The translations under genes were made by a program, and so were the position numbers. A stretch of 64,000 nucleotides of DNA, taken from the NCBI RefSeq assembly GCF_018070025.1, contig NZ_JAGPYQ010000002.1, positions 248,001-312,000 of the forward strand, read 5' to 3'. This DNA is from Streptomyces liliiviolaceus (lineage in GTDB: Bacteria > Actinomycetota > Actinomycetes > Streptomycetales > Streptomycetaceae). Of the stretch, positions 34,126 through 42,952 are shown piece by piece (the first letter of the stretch is position 1; every line of letters begins with the position of its first letter). The notes under the pieces are model-generated. The model was not told the origin of the DNA. It did not search any database and saw only the letters and a list, made by a program, of their open reading frames with translations.

Positions 34126-37100
34126 CGGTGGCGTGCCGGGCGAGGCCCTTGAGCGCGGCGCACCACAGCTGCGCCAGCTCCGCCACCTCGGCCGGGTCGA
34201 GCACGCCCTCCGGGGCGGTGAACCGGGCGGACAGCCGGGGCCCTTCGGGGGTGTCGGTGACCGTGGCGTTGATGTCGAGCTCGGCGGGCGCGGGCATCCG
34301 CGGGTCCTGGGCGGCGTCGAGTTCGGCGAGTTCGGCCACGTCGGTGACCTGGGTGAAGCCGAGCCCGCGGAACTCCTCGGGCATGTCGGCGGCCGAGAAG
34401 CGGCCCAGATAGTTGAAGCCGATCTGGCCGATGGGGTGGGCGCGCAGGGCCTCGGCGGTGTCCGGGTTGAGGAAGCGCAGCAGACCGTAGCCGATGCCCT
34501 TGTCGGGGACGGCCCGGAGCTGCTCCTTGACGGTCTTGATGACGGTCCCGGCGGCGGGCCCGCCGGCGAAGGCGTCGGCCAGGTCCACGCCCGCCAGGTC
34601 CAGACGTACCGGGAAGACGCTGGTGAACCAGCCCACGGTGCGGGTCAGATCGGCGCCGGGCGCGACGCTCTCCTCACGGCCGTGGCCCTCCATGCGGATC
34701 AGCGCGGACGGTTCGTCGACGCCGCGGTCCTGGCGCCAGCGGGCGACCGCCAGGGCGAGTGCGGCGAGCAGGCCGTCGTTGACCCCGCCGTGGTAGGCGG
34801 CCGGCACCGTGCCGAGCAGTGCCTCGGTGACCGGCACGGGCAGCTCGACGCGGGTCTCGCGGACGGTGGAGACCACATCGACGGCGGGGTCGAGGCGCCG
34901 GGTGCCGAGCACCGGGTCGGGGCCGGTGACGATCGACTGCCACAGCTCCAGCTCCGCCGTGCGGTGCGGGCGGGCGGCCTCCTCCGCCAGGGCGTGCGTC
35001 CACCGCCTCACCGAGGTCGCGACCGGCCGCAGCCGGGGGGTGGCACCGTCGCGGACGGCCTGCCAGGCCGCGGCGAGGTCGGGCATCAGGATCCGCCAGG
35101 ACACACCATCGACCACCAGGTGGTGCAGCACGACGAGCAGTCGGCCGGGACCCTCCGCGGCGTCGAACCAGACGAACTGCGCGACCGTGCCGGCGGCGGG
35201 GGCGAGGCGTTCCGCGGCGGCGTCCAGCTCGCCGAGCAGCATCTCGCGCCAGGGCTCGTGCTCCCACCGCCCGTCGCAGGCCACCCGGCGGAGCAGCCCG
35301 TCCGGGTCGACCGTGCCGGGCGGGGCCACCAGCAGGCCGGTGCCGCCGGTCGGGTCGCCGGTCTCCCCGTCCGGCTTCGGTGCCAGGCGGCAGCGGAGCA
35401 GGTCGTGGCGGTCCAGTACGGCGCCGAGGGTGGCGGTCAGCCGGGAGCGGTCCATGCCGGCCGGCAGTTCCAGCACCATCGCCTGCAGGAACCGGTCGAA
35501 ACCCGGCCCCCAATCGCGGATCCAGCTCGCCACCGGAAGCAGTGGCATCCAGCCGGTGCCGTCACCGTCCGGCTCGGCGAGCACCGGTTGGGCGTCGGAC
35601 CGTCCGCGTGTCTCGGAGATCGCGGCCAGCGCCGCGACGGTGCGGTGCTCGAAGACGTCCCGCGTGCCGACGTCCACACCCTGGGCGCGGCCCCGGGAGA
35701 CCACCTGGATCGACTGGATGCTGTCGCCGCCCAGCGCGAAGAAGTCGTCGTCGACACCGACCCGCTCCACACCGAGGACCTCGGCGAACAGTCCCGCGAG
35801 GATCTCCTCCCGCGCCGTGCCCGGTGCGCGGTACACGCCGCCCTTGAACTCCGGTGCGGGCAACGCGGCCTTGTCCAGTTTGCCGTTGGGGTTGAGCGGC
35901 AGCGCGTCGAGCACCACGAAGGCCGCCGGAACCATGACGTCCGGCAGTCGCCGCGCCACGAAACCGCGCAGCTCGCCGGCGGTGAAGCCGGAGTCGAACG
36001 AGACGGCGCCGTACGCGGTGCCGCCGGTCACCGTGTGGTCGCCGGATCGGACCGGGACCACATAACCCACCAGTTGCCTGGTGCCTGCCGTCCGTCCCTC
36101 GACACCGACCACGGCGGCCTGGGCGACGCCGGGATGGGCGGTCAGGACCGCCTCGACCTCGCGCGGTTCGACGCGGATGCCGCGGATCTTCACCTGGCTG
36201 TCGGCGCGGCCGTGGAACACCAGGTCGCCGCCCGGAGTGCGCTCCACCAGGTCTCCGGTGCGGTACATGCGCTCCCCGGCCCCGCCGAACGGGCAGGCCA
36301 CGAAGCGCACGGCGGACAGGTCCGGCCGGCCGAGATAGCCGCGGGCCAACGAGGCACCGGACACGTACAGTTCACCGACCACACCGGTGCCGACGGGCCG
36401 CAGGCCGTCGTCCAGCACATGGACGCGGCTGTCGGTGACGGCCCCGCCGATCGACGGCATCGTGCCGTCACCGGGCAGCGGTTCGCTCATGGTGGCGCAG
36501 ACGGTCGTCTCGGTCGGTCCGTAGGCGTTGATCATGCGGCGGCCGGGTGCCCAGGTCTCGGCCAGCTCCGGAGAGGTGGCGTCGCCGGCGACGACCAGGG
36601 TCCGTACGGTGCGCAGCGAGCCCGCGGGGATCGCGGCGAGCACCGGCGGGGGCAGGGTCACATGAGTGACGCGGTGCCGTTCGATCGTGTCGGCGACCGG
36701 GCTGCCCGGGGCCAGTTCGTCGCTGTCGGCGACCACCAGGGTGGCGCCGGACAGCAGGCCCATGCACATCTCCCAGACCGAGGCGTCGAAGCTCGGCGAG
36801 GCGAACTGGAGCACCCGGCTGCCGGCGGTCACCTTCAACCGGTCCTGGTGCACGGCGAGAAGGCTCGCCAGCCCGTTGTGGGTGACCACCACACCCTTGG
36901 GGCGTCCGGTGGAGCCGGAGGTGTAGATGACGTACGCGGCACGGGCCGCCCCGGGCAGGACGGGCACGGTGTCGGCCGGCGGGTGGGTCTCGTCGGTCAG
37001 TTCGGCGACGCGGAGCACGGGGGCGGGCAGTTCCGGCAGCCGCTCGGCGGTGTCCGCGTCGGCCAGGATCAGACGGGCCGCGGAGTCCTCGACCATGAAG

Positions 37101-37441
37101 GCGAGCCGCTCGGCGGGGTGCGCCAGGTCCAGCGGCAGATAGGCGCCGCCCGCCTTGAGCACCGCCAGGACCGTCACCCACAGCTCGGGGGACCGCCGCA
37201 GCGATACGCCCACCACCGACTCCGGTCCCACGCCCCGGGCGGTCAGCGCCCGGGCCAGCAGGCCCGACCGCTCGTCCAGCTCGCGGTACGTCAGGGACTG
37301 TTCACCGGACACCAGGGCGGGCGCGTCCGGCGCCGCCGCGACGCGGCGCTCGAACAATTCGGGAATCGTCGCCACCGGTACCGCCGGGCTCCGGGGATTA
37401 CCCACTTGCCCAGCCTTCTCAACAGAGCACAAAGCGACCAT
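30833..37441 (-). CDS. NRPS-A, two modules: A-T-E / C-A*-T (second A domain degenerate)
   Basis: A 2202-aa synthetase that begins directly with an A domain (no C or starter C), so it should start the peptide with a free amino acid. Order and motifs: A (YTSGSTG near 170, NGKLDK near 510); T (ALGGDSIQS near 563); E ([10 protein letters not shown] near 771); C (HHVLFDGWS near 1274); degenerate A (about 1590-2095); T with an intact GGNSIT site near 2137. The chain passes to NRPS-B, whose start overlaps this stop. ATG 37441 has only a distant AGGA; an alternative GTG at 37405 has GAGAAGG 8 bases upstream and may be the true start. Confidence 0.95.
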   Translation of the reverse strand: MVALCSVEKAGQVGNPRSPAVPVATIPELFERRVAAAPDAPALVSGEQSLTYRELDERSGLLARALTARGVGPESVVGVSLRRSPELWVTVLAVLKAGGAYLPLDLAHPAERLAFMVEDSAARLILADADTAERLPELPAPVLRVAELTDETHPPADTVPVLPGAARAAYVIYTSGSTGRPKGVVVTHNGLASLLAVHQDRLKVTAGSRVLQFASPSFDASVWEMCMGLLSGATLVVADSDELAPGSPVADTIERHRVTHVTLPPPVLAAIPAGSLRTVRTLVVAGDATSPELAETWAPGRRMINAYGPTETTVCATMSEPLPGDGTMPSIGGAVTDSRVHVLDDGLRPVGTGVVGELYVSGASLARGYLGRPDLSAVRFVACPFGGAGERMYRTGDLVERTPGGDLVFHGRADSQVKIRGIRVEPREVEAVLTAHPGVAQAAVVGVEGRTAGTRQLVGYVVPVRSGDHTVTGGTAYGAVSFDSGFTAGELRGFVARRLPDVMVPAAFVVLDALPLNPNGKLDKAALPAPEFKGGVYRAPGTAREEILAGLFAEVLGVERVGVDDDFFALGGDSIQSIQVVSRGRAQGVDVGTRDVFEHRTVAALAAISETRGRSDAQPVLAEPDGDGTGWMPLLPVASWIRDWGPGFDRFLQAMVLELPAGMDRSRLTATLGAVLDRHDLLRCRLAPKPDGETGDPTGGTGLLVAPPGTVDPDGLLRRVACDGRWEHEPWREMLLGELDAAAERLAPAAGTVAQFVWFDAAEGPGRLLVVLHHLVVDGVSWRILMPDLAAAWQAVRDGATPRLRPVATSVRRWTHALAEEAARPHRTAELELWQSIVTGPDPVLGTRRLDPAVDVVSTVRETRVELPVPVTEALLGTVPAAYHGGVNDGLLAALALAVARWRQDRGVDEPSALIRMEGHGREESVAPGADLTRTVGWFTSVFPVRLDLAGVDLADAFAGGPAAGTVIKTVKEQLRAVPDKGIGYGLLRFLNPDTAEALRAHPIGQIGFNYLGRFSAADMPEEFRGLGFTQVTDVAELAELDAAQDPRMPAPAELDINATVTDTPEGPRLSARFTAPEGVLDPAEVAELAQLWCAALKGLARHATAPGAGGLTPSDVPLVHARQSDLDAWQRQYPGLTDAWPLTPLQAGLLFHSMLNDSEFDAYQVQYALHLSGRVDADRLRAAGQTLLNRHPSLRTAYPTDAGGDLVQLVLESAELPWATVDLTGLDEDARTAAFERVLADDLRAHFDPAAPPLLRMTLVGTGPERAELVLTAHHVLFDGWSVPLLVQDLLRLYGSGGDPSVLPPARSHRDFLAWSARRDPAESARVWTAELEGIDEPTLLVPGAEAAAGAGTGKVDVPLSADDARSLVRRAAELGVTLNTVVQAAWGLLLGRLTGRQDVLFASTVAGRPPAVPGVDSVVGTFLNTLPVRVRCTPASTFAELLTGLQDRQAALLDHHHYGLSDIHQAVGLDRLFDTIIGFESFPMDRAGIVEANRAAGISITGIRSFTASHYPVTVLVFLDSDRLRLTVQYQQQALDHTAATAIAGRYGRILGDLAADPGRTVGTVDILTSAEREHLLGERTATEETAQETGTVVALFERRAAASPDTTAVVSGEESLTYRELNSRANRLARTLIGRGIGPDAVVAAALPRSAAMVTALLAVLKAGGGYLALNPDDPGEYRRHLVAEAAPDLLLTATATATATASGAPPGDGPPHLGLDEITPVGTDPDQGDTADPGDADRVAPPHPDHLALVTVTSGHPGGPRGVELTHGNLAAGVAGLAACLGAPDGARLLAGAPAAFEATVFEVFATLCAGGTVELAAAPGTPGEEKGWRGDVVSTVPSAFAALLDRTTGDIAVDTVVFTGEAPTAALAQRIRETVPGARLVGAYGLSETGYVAAHITAGEDTRPGRPAAAFGTPLARARLHVLSTGLTPVPPGAVGEVYVAGPTVARGYRNRTGPTAERFVADPYGPPGSRMYRTGDLARRTADGRLEHIGRYDSQATVHGVRVEPDTIQALLAAQPGVAEAVVVSGEDRRAGGTPQLVAYVVPGGADASDGAVGTDKLAGLLAERLPHPLVPAALVELDRLPRRPDGRLDRAALPAPDSGGHVYRPPRTPEEEALCSLMAEVLELERVGIGDDFFELGGNSITATRLTSRIRKTLGVNVPIRDIFQFRTIAELSRTVKNATRSSRPRLRKMNRSGQ
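32327..32356. repeat. Hexanucleotide microsatellite (GGCGGT x5) inside the degenerate A domain
   Basis: Five exact tandem GGCGGT units. On the coding (-) strand they encode an alternating Thr-Ala run between A2 and A3 of the dead A domain. In-frame slippage would not disrupt translation. Confidence 0.9.
34130..37441 (-). other. NRPS module 1: A-T-E, predicted Phe converted to D-Phe
   Basis: Specificity residues DAWTVAAVCK are close to the Phe code of GrsA (DAWTIAAICK). The E domain is intact. The absence of any C domain makes this an initiation module. A close Phe analogue (ring- or beta-modified) would also fit. Confidence 0.75.
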
Positions 37442-37476
37442 CCCCCAGGGGTCCTGACGTCGGACGTGATGTCGTC

Positions 37477-37499
37477 CGGACCGTTCACGGTCCGTTTTT
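37477..37499. terminator. Hairpin between type II thioesterase and NRPS-A; terminator-like on the + strand
   Basis: A perfect 7-bp stem CGGACCG (37477-37483) / CGGTCCG (37488-37494) with loop TTCA and a following TTTTT on the + strand. For the - strand transcript the T-run is on the wrong side, so it would act only as an mRNA hairpin or weak attenuator between the two genes. No + strand gene needs it. Confidence 0.45.
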
Positions 37500-37560
37500 C
37501 CGGCACACCGAACGCCGGTCTCGTTTTCCTGTGCACATCAGAAATTGAACGGGCTTTTTC

Positions 37561-38379
37561 TTAGGCCACGTTCTGGTCGTGTCCGGCCATCAGCTCATCG
37601 CTGATGAATGCGACGAGTTCGGCATTCGCGCCGCCATCGCCGTCGAAAAGATAGAAGTGGCCGCCGGGATAGATCCGCTGCTCGAACTTCCCGGTCGTCT
37701 GATCCTGCCATTGACCGAGTGTTTCCAGCGGCGCCCGTTCGTCCGATTCCCCGGCCAGCACCGTGAGCGGGCAGTCGAGCCTGGTACCGGGCGCGGTCCT
37801 GTGCCGTTCCCACAGCCGGAAGTCCGCCATCACCGGCGGCAGCAGGACCTCCAGGGCGTCCTCGTCCTCGACGACCTCTTCGTCGAATCCGCCCAGGCTC
37901 AGCACCTTCGAGCGGAATTCCCCGTCCGACAGCTCGCTCAGCCTGGGCCGGTCCAGAGCCGCCGCGGGCGAGGATTCACCCGACACGAAGAGGTGGGCCG
38001 GTCCCGGCTCGCCCTTGGCCCGCAGCGATCGTGCCACCTCGTGGGCCAGCAGGGCGCCGCAGGAGTGCCCGAAGAAGGAGAACGGCCGGTCGAGCAGCGG
38101 CCGCAGGGCGAGCGTCACCTCGCGGACCAGGGTGTCCACGTCGGCCGCAGGGTCCTCCAGCAGGCGGTTCTGCCGGCCCGGCAACTGTACGGCGGTCAGC
38201 TCGATCCCGTCGGGGAACGCATTCGCCCAGCCGGTGAACGCGCCGGCGCCGCCACCCGCGTACGGAAAGCAGATCAGTCGATGGCGGCAGTCGGCCCGCC
38301 GCGCCCGCCAGAGAAAAGCGCTCTCGACCACCAGGCCGGAACTCTCTTTCTGCGGACGGGTGCGCTCGTGTGCGGTCAT
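37561..38379 (-). CDS. Type II thioesterase, first gene of the core NRPS series
   Basis: A 272-aa thioesterase with CFPYAGGGAGAF, nucleophile GHSCGALLAHE (Ser near 101) and late GGHFYLF His. The start ATG 38379 has AGAGGTGA upstream. It is less similar to the three + strand thioesterases than these are to each other and looks like a standard NRPS editing enzyme. It is followed by NRPS-A after 119 bases that hold a small hairpin, and is probably transcribed from the promoter region at 38380-38834. Confidence 0.93.
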   Translation of the reverse strand: MTAHERTRPQKESSGLVVESAFLWRARRADCRHRLICFPYAGGGAGAFTGWANAFPDGIELTAVQLPGRQNRLLEDPAADVDTLVREVTLALRPLLDRPFSFFGHSCGALLAHEVARSLRAKGEPGPAHLFVSGESSPAAALDRPRLSELSDGEFRSKVLSLGGFDEEVVEDEDALEVLLPPVMADFRLWERHRTAPGTRLDCPLTVLAGESDERAPLETLGQWQDQTTGKFEQRIYPGGHFYLFDGDGGANAELVAFISDELMAGHDQNVA

Positions 38380-38834
38380 GACGTCTCAACTCACCTCTTT
38401 GTGGAAATGCTCAATGAGCCAGGAATTTCACGACGACCTTGCCTCGCTCCGCACCGGAGCGTTCGAATGCCGCTCGTCGTCCGCTGCTGATCGTAGGAGC
38501 ACCGATGCGGCACGACAAGGGAAAACAGAGGCCTCGAAGTGCACTTAAGGGAACCGATGACATGTCCCGTCGCCAGGACATCGGACATATGCTAGGAGTT
38601 CCTTCGGCAAGTCTTCCCGGACGTATAGAACGGCTGCTGGGCAACAGCACTGTTTGCTCTCCGGAATGACGATGCATCATGGGAGAACGACTTCTACGGA
38701 CATCCGTCCGGGCGCCGGCGGCCAGCCGCTCGGCGTCCGGCCCGCCGTCCTGTCCGACGGGACACCGGTCGGCTCGAAGCCATGGGTGCCCCCTCGGAGA
38801 AGCACATCACAACCGACTTGAATCGGAGGCGACC
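38380..38834. promoter_or_regulatory. 455-bp divergent control region between the core NRPS series and mbtH
   Basis: No gene is seen. It separates the - strand thioesterase/NRPS series from the + strand mbtH gene and must hold the promoters of both. The left part (38400-38640) is less GC-rich than its surroundings, as expected for a promoter. No confident -10/-35 pair could be assigned by eye. Confidence 0.6.
38713..38720. promoter_or_regulatory. CGCCGGCG octamer, candidate LmbU-type binding site
   Basis: The palindrome CGCCGGCG lies between the NRPS series and mbtH. As I recall, LmbU of the lincomycin cluster binds this motif, and an LmbU relative is encoded at 43999-44685. The octamer is also common by chance in such GC-rich DNA and occurs inside coding regions here, so the call is tentative. 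Confidence 0.3.
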
Positions 38835-39056
38835 GTGAGCAGCAACCCGTTCGACGACGCAGACGGCAGGTTCTACGTCCTGGTGAATGAGGAGGAACAG
38901 CACTCCCTGTGGCCGTCCTTCGTCGAGGTACCCGCCGGCTGGCGGATCGTCTTCGGAGAGGCGGGGCACCAGGAGTGCCTCGACTTCGTGGAGGCCAACT
39001 GGACGGATCTGCGGCCCAGGAGCCTGCGTGAGGCGATGGCCGCGGACAGCGCCTGA
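38835..39056 (+). CDS. mbtH: MbtH-family adenylation-domain chaperone
   Basis: A 73-aa protein with the full family pattern: [15 protein letters not shown] at the start, the conserved QHSLWP, VPAGW, and [13 protein letters not shown] near the end, including the three invariant tryptophans. MbtH proteins bind and activate or solubilise NRPS adenylation domains. GTG 38835 is chosen because CGGAGG lies just upstream and the family starts here; in-frame upstream sequence is non-coding in character. It is transcribed away from the NRPS series. Its end is marked by the strong hairpin at 39094-39138. It presumably serves some or all of the A domains of NRPS-A, NRPS-B and the free-standing A-T protein. 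Confidence 0.95.
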   Translation: MSSNPFDDADGRFYVLVNEEEQHSLWPSFVEVPAGWRIVFGEAGHQECLDFVEANWTDLRPRSLREAMAADSA

Positions 39057-39093
39057 CCTCTCCCCCTCGGACCGCCGTGTCCCCCGCGCGGCG

Positions 39094-39138
39094 AGAAGGC
39101 GGGCCGCCTCGCGCCTCCCGCGAGGCGGCCCGCCTTCT
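39094..39138 (+). terminator. Strong hairpin terminator after mbtH
   Basis: A perfect 20-bp inverted repeat (39094-39113 and 39119-39138, starting AGAAGGCGGG) with loop CCTCC, 38 bases after the mbtH stop. No T-run follows, as is usual in Streptomyces. Confidence 0.85.
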
Positions 39139-39189
39139 GCTGTCCGGCCCGCGGTCGGGAAGACGGCTCCCCGAACACGAGGAGTGCGC

Positions 39190-39217
39190 GGCGCAACACA
39201 AGGAGCCATGTTGCGCC
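39190..39217. promoter_or_regulatory. 9-bp inverted repeat upstream of the transposase-like gene
   Basis: GGCGCAACA (39190-39198) and TGTTGCGCC (39209-39217) form a perfect inverted repeat with a 10-base spacer. A ten-base element, TTGCGCCATG, occurs at 39211-39220 and again at 39320-39329 over the start codon of the next gene. Between them is the palindrome GTGGCGCCAC (39254-39263). The arrangement looks like an operator set controlling the gene at 39327; no matching terminal repeat was seen on its far side. Confidence 0.5.
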
Positions 39218-39326
39218 ATGCTAGGCACCACTTTCAGCCACAGAGGTAACTTGGTGGCGCCACAAGCGAAGCCAACCTAGACTCGGCGACCGCAACGCAC
39301 AGTAACCTCGGGGGAGTTATTGCGCC

Positions 39327-40562
39327 ATGACCACGCCCCAAACCCGATCTTCGGACACAGTTTTCAGCGAGTCGACCAGGGAGTTGGAGACCTCCCTCAC
39401 CTGCTTCACCGAGACGATCTTCAGCAGTCTCAGACGCGCCGACCAACGCCGGTGGGCGCACACCTACGTCGAGGCGCTGCTCGCCACGCCCGGCAAGAAA
39501 TCCGTCCGCCGCCTCGCCCAGACCGTCTCCACCTCCGCCACGGCCATCCAATCGCTGCGGCAACTGGTCAGCCTCAGCCCCTGGGAGTGGGATCCGGTAC
39601 TGAGCGCGCTCACGCACTGGGCCCATCGGTACGGCCCCGACCCCGTCTGCGCGATCGGCCGGGCGGTCCTCCCCAAGCGCGGCGAGAACTCGGTCGGGGT
39701 GCACCGCTACTTCGATCCCCCTTCGGGACGCACCCTCAACGGACAGCTGGGACTCGGGGCGCTCATGTGCTTCGGTGCCGTGCAGGTCCCCGTCGACTGG
39801 CGCCTGCATCTGCCGGCCCCGTGGGCCGAGGACGAAGAGCTGCGCCGCCGCACACGCATCCCCGACAGCGTTCCGTACCGCCCCGTCTGGATGCAGGTGC
39901 TCCATCTGGTCGACACGCTCGGCGCCCGCACGGCCGGTATGTCCCACACGGTCGTCGCCGACCTGAGCAGCGTCCCCGACACTCCCCTGCTCATCCATGA
40001 ACTCGGCCGCCGGGGACGTGACTTCGTCATGGCGGTGCCGCAGAACCTGACGGTCCTCCCGGCCGGCGAACCCGAACCGACCACCACCGCCCGGCTGTTC
40101 ACCAAGGCGGGCCCCGCGCTCGGCCCGCCCGAAGGGGTCGTCGTCACCGCACCCGACGGGAGCAGACGCGGCACCCGGATGCACACGGCCCTGGTCCACC
40201 TCACCGGACCCCAGCGCGGGCAGGTCGGACCCCCGTACCGGCTCTTCGCCGAGGTGCCCTCGGGCACCCGTCCGCGCCAGATGTGGGTCACCAATCTCAC
40301 CCACCCCCAGCTTGACAACGTTGCTTCGCTGGCCGACCTGGCCGCGGGGACGGCGTCCTCGATCGAGCACCTGGAACGGGACTTCGGGCTGCTCGACTTC
40401 GAGGGCCGTTCACTTCCCGGCTGGTACCACCACATGGTCCTGACCTCGGCGGCCTGCGTGTACGAACGCCTCACCCACCTCGTCCCGTCCGAAGGACGTC
40501 AGCGAGGACGCCGGCAGGGCACCGCCCCTGAGACGAGGGACGACGGCCGAGAGCACCCCTGA
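39327..40562 (+). CDS. IS701-like DDE transposase relative, probably catalytically dead and domesticated
   Basis: A 411-aa protein related to IS701-type transposases (DDE_5 fold). Recognisable pieces are PVDWRLHLPAPWAEDEELRRRTRIP near 150-175 and the second-Asp region TVVADLSS near 209-216, followed by the FVMAVP strand. In active members the first Asp lies in a DDTGFPKKG-like motif. Here the equivalent near residue 109 reads AIGRAVLPKRG, so the Asp is missing. The usual second-Asp motif ADAGYG is also changed, to ADLSSV. The gene has a good ribosome binding site (GGGGGAG, 39310-39316), an ordered upstream region with inverted repeats, normal codon use and no terminal repeats that I can see. 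It sits between mbtH and other cluster genes, so a regulatory or structural role is more likely than mobility. Confidence 0.7.
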   Translation: MTTPQTRSSDTVFSESTRELETSLTCFTETIFSSLRRADQRRWAHTYVEALLATPGKKSVRRLAQTVSTSATAIQSLRQLVSLSPWEWDPVLSALTHWAHRYGPDPVCAIGRAVLPKRGENSVGVHRYFDPPSGRTLNGQLGLGALMCFGAVQVPVDWRLHLPAPWAEDEELRRRTRIPDSVPYRPVWMQVLHLVDTLGARTAGMSHTVVADLSSVPDTPLLIHELGRRGRDFVMAVPQNLTVLPAGEPEPTTTARLFTKAGPALGPPEGVVVTAPDGSRRGTRMHTALVHLTGPQRGQVGPPYRLFAEVPSGTRPRQMWVTNLTHPQLDNVASLADLAAGTASSIEHLERDFGLLDFEGRSLPGWYHHMVLTSAACVYERLTHLVPSEGRQRGRRQGTAPETRDDGREHP

Positions 40563-40970
40563 GGAAGCCTTTCCGCGCATTCCTCCACCTGAAACAACGA
40601 GGCTCCACCGGCCCGGAATTCACCGCCCGGCACCACGGCGCAGAATGCGCGTCCACGGCCGGGAGCGGGCGCCCGGTGCTTTCTTCGGAACGCAATGCCG
40701 CGAACCGTACGGCCCCTTGGTTGTTCCGGCTATCGTCTTTCCGGTGCACCGAGGGAGAGTGGTCGGGCCGGGAGATCTCCGGTGCGCCGATCCCGTCCTC
40801 GTCGGCCGACGTCCCGCCGACAGGACATGACTCCCGTCCCGGCGTTTCCGCTCACCGGTGTGAAGGTCCGCCCTTCGGCGGCGATTCCCGTGGCGCGCGA
40901 CCCGCGCTTCATCCGCATCCGGTGCCGCATCTCCGTTCCAGACACGATCTGGCGAACCAAAGGGGTAAAC
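40563..40970 (+). promoter_or_regulatory. 408-bp intergenic region ahead of the amidinohydrolase gene
   Basis: No gene is seen. An in-frame extension of the downstream gene reaches back to 40695 but has no family match. The AAAGGGG at about 40960-40966 is the ribosome binding site that fixes the start at 40971. A promoter is expected but not clearly identifiable. Confidence 0.45.
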
Positions 40971-41813
40971 GTGTCAGAAAGTTCCGTGGAAGCACGCCGG
41001 TCGGGCGACCGGCAGGCGTCGCCCAGGCGCTATCTCATGTGCCGCCCGAATTACTTCGACGTCACGTATTCCATCAACCCGTGGATGGAACCGAGCAGAC
41101 CCAGCTCGGCCGACGTGGCCCTCGACCAGTGGAAGCACCTGCACGACTCGTTCGCCGCCCTCGGTCACGACGTGCAGCTGATCGAGCCCGTGGCCGGCCT
41201 GCCGGACATGGTCTTCGCCGCGAACGGCGCCACCGTCGTGGACGGCAAGGTCCTGGTCGCCCGCTTCCGGCACGAGCAGCGGGCCGACGAGTCCGCCGCT
41301 TACCTGGACTGGTTCCGTGAACGCGGCTGGCCCGAGGTGAAGATGGCGCAGTACGTCAACGAGGGCGAGGGAGACTTCCTCCTCGCCGGCGACGTGATCC
41401 TCGCCGGCACCGGCTTCCGCAGCGACAGCCGGTCGCACGGCGAGGCACAGGAGTTCTTCGGCCGCCCCGTGGTGTCCCTCATGCTGGTCGACCCGCGCTT
41501 CTACCACCTGGACACGGCCCTGTCGGTGCTCGGCGACGGACACGTCATGTACTACCCCGGGGCATTCTCGACGGCCAGTCAGAAGCTCCTCGCCGAGCGC
41601 TTCCCCGACGCGATCCGCGCCGACGTGGCGGACGCCGAGGTCTTCGGCCTCAACGCCGTGTCGGACGGGCGGAACGTCATACTCCCCCGGCGGGCCACCG
41701 GGCTCGCCGCGCGCCTGCGCGAGCAGGGGTACGAGCCCATCGGGACGGAGCTCGGCGAGCTGCTCAAGGCGGGTGGCAGCGTGAAGTGCTGCATGCTCGA
41801 ACTGCGCGGCTGA
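40971..41813 (+). CDS. Dimethylargininase-like amidinohydrolase (DDAH / amidinotransferase superfamily)
   Basis: A 280-aa protein starting at GTG 40971, with AAAGGGG upstream. It has the family opening YLMCRPNYFDVTYSINPWM, the acidic substrate-binding motif GEGDFLLAG near 129-137, the catalytic His in RFYHLDTALSVL near 177-188, and the catalytic Cys in GGSVKCCMLEL near the C-terminus. Characterised relatives hydrolyse methylated arginine to citrulline or act as arginine deiminases or amidinotransferases. In this cluster it might adjust arginine, citrulline or ornithine supply for piperazate, or modify a guanidino group; this is inference. It lies on the + strand between the transposase-like gene and a long non-coding stretch. 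Confidence 0.85.
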   Translation: MSESSVEARRSGDRQASPRRYLMCRPNYFDVTYSINPWMEPSRPSSADVALDQWKHLHDSFAALGHDVQLIEPVAGLPDMVFAANGATVVDGKVLVARFRHEQRADESAAYLDWFRERGWPEVKMAQYVNEGEGDFLLAGDVILAGTGFRSDSRSHGEAQEFFGRPVVSLMLVDPRFYHLDTALSVLGDGHVMYYPGAFSTASQKLLAERFPDAIRADVADAEVFGLNAVSDGRNVILPRRATGLAARLREQGYEPIGTELGELLKAGGSVKCCMLELRG

Positions 41814-41882
41814 CACAGCGCGTTCCCCTCCCCCTCCTGCCGCCGGGGCGGGACGGCCGGACGCCCGGGACGTGACCCGGAC

Positions 41883-41978
41883 CGGGCGTGGGCCGACTCG
41901 GGCGTGGGCCGACTCGGGCGTGGATCTGCTCGGGCATGGACCTGCTCCGGCGCGGGTCGGCTCGGGCGTGGGCCGATT
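41883..41978. repeat. Tandem array, six imperfect 16-bp units
   Basis: Six head-to-tail copies of CGGGCGTGGGCCGACT. Units 1 and 2 are exact, unit 6 has one change, and units 3-5 have diverged (positions such as GATCTGCT). It begins 70 bases after the amidinohydrolase stop. There are no spacers, so it is a simple tandem repeat, not CRISPR. Confidence 0.85.
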
Positions 41979-42558
41979 CCCGGTTCGGCGTTCCCGGGGC
42001 CGGGTGACGGCCGTCCTCACGTGCCGGTGACGGCCCAAGCAGCCCTCACCGGAACGCTCTTGGCGCCGCGGCCCGACGGCCCAGGGCAGCGCGGAGCGCC
42101 CGCCGCCGGCGCACGCCCGACCCCGGCACCCGCCCGGCGAACCCACGACGCGGCCCCTCCTCCGGTGCCGCGATCAGCCGTCTCCGGGCCCTGAACACCT
42201 TTGCGGCGCCCCGCCGGTCGACCCGGTCCCGCACGCCGCCTCACGGTCCTCGGGCGTCCGGATCACGCCACCGGGACCCGCGCCGCCCGCCGAGCGGTCG
42301 AGGGCGGGGCGATGCGCGGCGCACGACACCGCGGACGTGGGGAAAGCCGTCCCGGACACCAGATGTCGACATGGCGCCAAAGTGGCGCACACGGGTCCGG
42401 ATCAACAACGGGCCAACCGCTCGGACCGCGCCCGGACCGCATACGCACGCGAACCGAATACCCAGGAGTAACCACAGAGACCGAGCTGAGCGTCACCCCT
42501 CACACTCACCCAGAGTGTCTGAATATCCACTCCTCGTGAAATAGTCATTTCGCTACGA

Positions 42559-42576
42559 TGACGCCACAAGGCGTCA
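42559..42576. promoter_or_regulatory. Inverted repeat TGACGCC-ACAA-GGCGTCA, candidate operator
   Basis: Perfect 7-bp arms and a 4-base loop. The repeat overlaps the last base of TACGAT (42554-42559), a plausible -10 box in the least GC-rich part of the region. It would suit an operator at a transcription start for the gene at 42953, implying a long leader. Confidence 0.4.
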
Positions 42577-42952
42577 CAGCCGGCCGTACGGCACGGGCCC
42601 CACTCCGCCCGCCCGGCGACGAGATGTACGACAGGCATATGCACGTCATCACGCGTTCCAGAGCGGCGCGCCGGTTGGTAGCCGGGTGCCGGGTGTGGTG
42701 AGGTTCCGCAAAGTTCCGTTGCACGACCGGGCGGGGCGCCCCCGGCGCACCGGTGAAGGCGACGCGCGGCGGCCCACGGGCGGCCGCGGCACGGTTCGAG
42801 ATTTGGGGGACGGTTCCTGTTCACGGCCAGCCATCCATTCGTCCCCGGACCGTCCTCGGGGACCCTTCAGCGGGATGTGACCGCACAGCGCCGAAGAGGC
42901 TTCCGCCCTCGCCCGGCCACGACCGCCGCCGAGCTCCCGGAGGAGCCACGTC

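Larger units (their letters stand above)
41814..42952 (+). other. 1.14-kb non-coding region
   Basis: No reading frame with a credible start and family match is seen on either strand. It contains the 16-bp tandem array at 41883-41978, a CGCCGGCG octamer at 42104-42111, an ATGGCGCCAA element at 42371-42380, a less GC-rich stretch around 42460-42560, and the inverted repeat at 42559-42576. The downstream gene has its own ribosome binding site at 42936-42942. Confidence 0.55.

Noticed and set aside
39327..40562. Active insertion sequence
   Set aside because: The first catalytic Asp is not found, no terminal inverted repeats bound the gene, and the upstream repeats look regulatory.
41883..41978. 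CRISPR array
   Set aside because: Units are contiguous, without spacers, imperfect, and no cas genes are present.
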